Of a DNA stretch of 64,000 nucleotides, positions 61,975-64,000 are shown in pieces (the first letter of the stretch is position 1; each line of letters begins with the position of its first letter). Under the pieces are notes generated by a model, which was given only the letters and a program-made list of their open reading frames with translations, was not told the origin of the DNA and did not search any database. The stretch spans positions 1 through 64,000 of the forward strand of contig NZ_JH376423.1 of the NCBI RefSeq assembly GCF_000233455.1, in the 5' to 3' direction. The stretch comes from [Clostridium] citroniae WAL-17108. Its GTDB lineage: Bacteria; Bacillota; Clostridia; Lachnospirales; Lachnospiraceae. Made by a program: the position numbers and the translations under genes.

Positions 61975-63546
61975 ATGTTTTCAGTGGTGATAGCAGATGA
62001 TGAACCCCTTATCATAAAGGGGTTGATGAAGATGGTGGATTGGGAGAAATTAAATACCCAGGTGATCGGCACGTCCAGGAACGGGGAGCAGCTGATCCGC
62101 CAGATCGATGAGATGTCGCCGGATATTATTATCTCAGACATTTCCATGCCCCATCAATCAGGAATCGATGTGATCAAGTACATAAATGAAAAGGGACTTA
62201 AGTCCAAGGTTATCTTTTTAAGCGCTTTCCAGGAATTTGAGTATGCGAAACAGGCGCTCCGGTACGGTGTGATCGAGTATTTATTGAAGCCTGTGACAAA
62301 GGAGGAACTGGAGCTTTCAATCATAAAGGCGGAACGGGCGTTAAAGGATAACCTTTCCCTGGAGTATCTGCAGGAGGATGCCAAAAGCGCACAGGCTGTT
62401 TTCAAGGCGGTCACATCAGAATATGAGTATCAGGATCTGTATAAAAAGTTTGAGCAAATGGGGGTGCCCACATCAGATGCCAGCTACACGGGGGTGTGCT
62501 TTTCCGCCGTGGAAGACAGAGGTAGGGCGGAGAAAAACCGCAGCGAGTTTGAACTTTTAAGGTTTACTGTGTTTAAGAAGATCGAGGATCATGCGGTAAA
62601 GCGTAAAAACGGATTCTGCCTGAAACGGGAGGCGGATTTCTGCAACATGATATTTTTCTATGGAAAAAATCAGGAGGAAACGATCCTGACGGATGTGAAG
62701 GCTTTGATCAGGACCATGGAACGTGAGTACGGGATCCGTCTGACCGCCGGTATTGGCAAACGGACGGACAGCTTATCAGATCTTAAATTTGCTTATAAAA
62801 CAGCTGCATTTGCCTGTAACCTGTACTATTTCAAACAGGATCCGGTGATCATCTACGACAGGATCAATAAGGAATACCACCATTCCTTTGACGACTACAA
62901 CGAGGCGTACTCTGCACTGGTAAAGGCCATCCTCCTGCGCGATGACATGTGGCTGGATCAGCTGAAGCAATGCCTGGAGCTGATCGGCGAACTTCACTAT
63001 GGCAACCGGGTGGTTGCGGAAAACAGGTGCGTGGCCCTTCTCATGGAGCTGCTTCGTGAACTGGGGAATTACTGCCGTCTGGATGAGGAGGACAGGCATA
63101 AGTATGAAGGATTTGTGTCAGGGATCAGAAGCGTTGTCACCTTTCAAAAGGTAAAGGCAATGATTCTGCGTTATCTGGAACAGTTTGTGGAAAAAACCGT
63201 GTTTTCCAATCTCGGAAATGAAAATGAGACTATTAGAGGGATCAAGTTCTATATCAGGGAGAACTATGACCAGGAGATCAACCTGAGATCACTGTCACAG
63301 CATTTTTTTATGAACCAATATTATTTCAGTTCCTTTTTTAAGCAGAAGACAGGTAAGAATTTTAAGGATTACCTGGTTGAGGTGAGAATGCAGAAAGCAT
63401 TGGAGCTGCTGTTGGAAAACAGCGGGATGAGCACCCAGGAGCTGGCCAGGAAGGTGGGCTATAATGATGCAAAGAGTTTTTCTGAGAAATTCAGGCAGTA
63501 TTACGGGGAAAGCCCGGTCAATTATAAGAAGATAAATAAAATGTGA
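61975..63546 (+). CDS. YesN-type AraC-family response regulator
   Basis: A 523-residue regulator. Receiver domain with DDE at 8-10 and phospho-Asp55 in IIISDISMPHQSG, Lys in LLKPVTKEE. A 240-residue middle domain follows, then a C-terminal AraC HTH pair (INLRSLSQHFFMNQYYFSSFF; STQELARKVGYNDAKSFSEKF, ending YGESPVNYKK). ATG follows the kinase's TAG immediately. It most likely activates the ABC transporter genes starting at 63674. Confidence 0.92.
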   Translation: MFSVVIADDEPLIIKGLMKMVDWEKLNTQVIGTSRNGEQLIRQIDEMSPDIIISDISMPHQSGIDVIKYINEKGLKSKVIFLSAFQEFEYAKQALRYGVIEYLLKPVTKEELELSIIKAERALKDNLSLEYLQEDAKSAQAVFKAVTSEYEYQDLYKKFEQMGVPTSDASYTGVCFSAVEDRGRAEKNRSEFELLRFTVFKKIEDHAVKRKNGFCLKREADFCNMIFFYGKNQEETILTDVKALIRTMEREYGIRLTAGIGKRTDSLSDLKFAYKTAAFACNLYYFKQDPVIIYDRINKEYHHSFDDYNEAYSALVKAILLRDDMWLDQLKQCLELIGELHYGNRVVAENRCVALLMELLRELGNYCRLDEEDRHKYEGFVSGIRSVVTFQKVKAMILRYLEQFVEKTVFSNLGNENETIRGIKFYIRENYDQEINLRSLSQHFFMNQYYFSSFFKQKTGKNFKDYLVEVRMQKALELLLENSGMSTQELARKVGYNDAKSFSEKFRQYYGESPVNYKKINKM

Positions 63547-63564
63547 GAAAAGGGGTATTTTTAA

Positions 63565-63604
63565 TAAAAAAGGGGGCGTTTTTAACAGGCGTCTCCTCTT
63601 TTAT
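63565..63604 (+). terminator. Possible terminator between the regulator and transporter genes
   Basis: aaaaaagggggcg pairs, with G-U pairs, with cgtctcctctttt, followed by attgc. A moderate structure that would leave partial read-through to the substrate-binding gene. Confidence 0.45.
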
Positions 63605-63673
63605 TGCAGAAGAACAGAGGGTGTGGTATGGTCGGTTTATCAAAAATGTTTGGAGAAGAAAGGGGTATTTAAT

Positions 63674-64000
63674 ATGAAAAAAGTGATGGCTTCTGTATTG
63701 GCTCTTACCATGGCGGTTTCACTGGCAGCATGCGGCTCATCTCCTGAGAAGACCCAGGAACCTAAAAGCGAGGCGGCTTCCACGTCCGGACAGGGACAGC
63801 AGGACACTGCAAAAAAGGGAGAGGGTCAGACCATAGAGGTGTGGACCCAGTGGACAGCGGGAAGTGATAAAGAGACTTATTCCCTGGAAATGATCAAAAA
63901 GTTTGAGGAGGAGACCGGGTACAAGGTAAACTGTACAAACTTCACCTACGATATGCTTCACGAAAAGGTATTGACCGCAGCGGCAGGGGGGAATGTGCCC
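63674..64000 (+). CDS. Sugar ABC transporter substrate-binding lipoprotein, partial
   Basis: The first 109 codons are present; the gene runs off the window. MKKVMASVLALTMAVSLAAC is the signal, lipobox LAAC with Cys20, followed by a Ser/Gln-rich linker and IEVWTQWTAGSD and FEEETGYKVNCTNF, the family 1 extracellular binding domain start. AAAGGGG precedes the ATG. As the first transporter gene after YesMN it is probably its regulatory target; permeases would be expected to follow beyond 64000. Confidence 0.85.
   Translation, partial: MKKVMASVLALTMAVSLAACGSSPEKTQEPKSEAASTSGQGQQDTAKKGEGQTIEVWTQWTAGSDKETYSLEMIKKFEEETGYKVNCTNFTYDMLHEKVLTAAAGGNVP

Overview
The window looks like chromosomal DNA of an anaerobic Firmicute, most likely a Lachnospiraceae (Clostridium cluster XIVa, Enterocloster/Hungatella-like) gut bacterium. 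This rests on strong AGGAGG-type ribosome sites, frequent TTG/GTG starts, a ThrE-type split exporter, choline-binding-type surface repeats, YesMN-type sugar sensing and Tn916/ICEBs1-type mobile elements. The genus is inferred from gene style, not proven.

Layout. 1-275: right end of an IS200/IS605-type element (last codons of a TnpB-like gene plus a chain of hairpins resembling an omegaRNA). 276-3897: AT-rich mobile DNA with an excisionase-like gene, two overlapping tyrosine recombinase genes and an att-like inverted/direct repeat cluster just before uvrB. 3915-23684: mostly core genome: uvrB, a secreted choline-binding-repeat protein, a small secreted coiled-coil protein, a two-component system, a SEC-C/ORF-3 protein, feoAB, a DUF5688-like gene, a split Thr/Ser exporter, tRNA-Arg(CCG), a membrane-anchored protein, queA, an RsuA/RluF-type pseudouridine synthase, ligA and metA.

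23.63-29.71 kb: a roughly 6-kb integrative mobilizable element inserted in the 3' end of metA. It supplies a replacement metA 3' end, and the displaced original end survives at 29711-29758. It carries a ribbon-helix-helix protein, a GNAT acetyltransferase, a repressor with operators, a MobT/NicK-type relaxase gene with an oriT-like repeat inside its start, a small excisionase-like protein and an integrase with arm-type repeats at both ends.

30.2-35.4 kb: a two-gene locus encoding an HTH protein and a 1199-residue protein that joins a Ser/Thr kinase, a NACHT/STAND-like NTPase, one membrane segment and a large repeat-bearing C-terminal region. This is my best candidate for an undescribed signalling or defence system. 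35.5-44.1 kb: a small XRE regulator, a small unknown protein, a giant 2111-residue repeat surface protein and a second copy of the 6-kb choline-binding-type protein that shares its promoter.

44.2-53.0 kb: a sigma-54 activator (PrpR-type) followed by a perfect 16-bp inverted repeat and a canonical -24/-12 promoter. Downstream lie seven catabolic genes (CoA transferase, HMG-CoA-lyase-like enzyme, split transketolase, MatC-like carrier, D-2-hydroxyacid dehydrogenase, VOC protein), apparently one inducible pathway for an unknown carboxylate. 53.3-55.0 kb: a small HTH protein, a Vat-like acetyltransferase and an Ntn amide hydrolase. 55.1-58.6 kb: a second OmpR-type two-component system with a lipoprotein. 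58.7-64.0 kb: a sugar-binding lipoprotein, YesM-type kinase, YesN-type regulator and the start of another substrate-binding lipoprotein, cut by the window edge.
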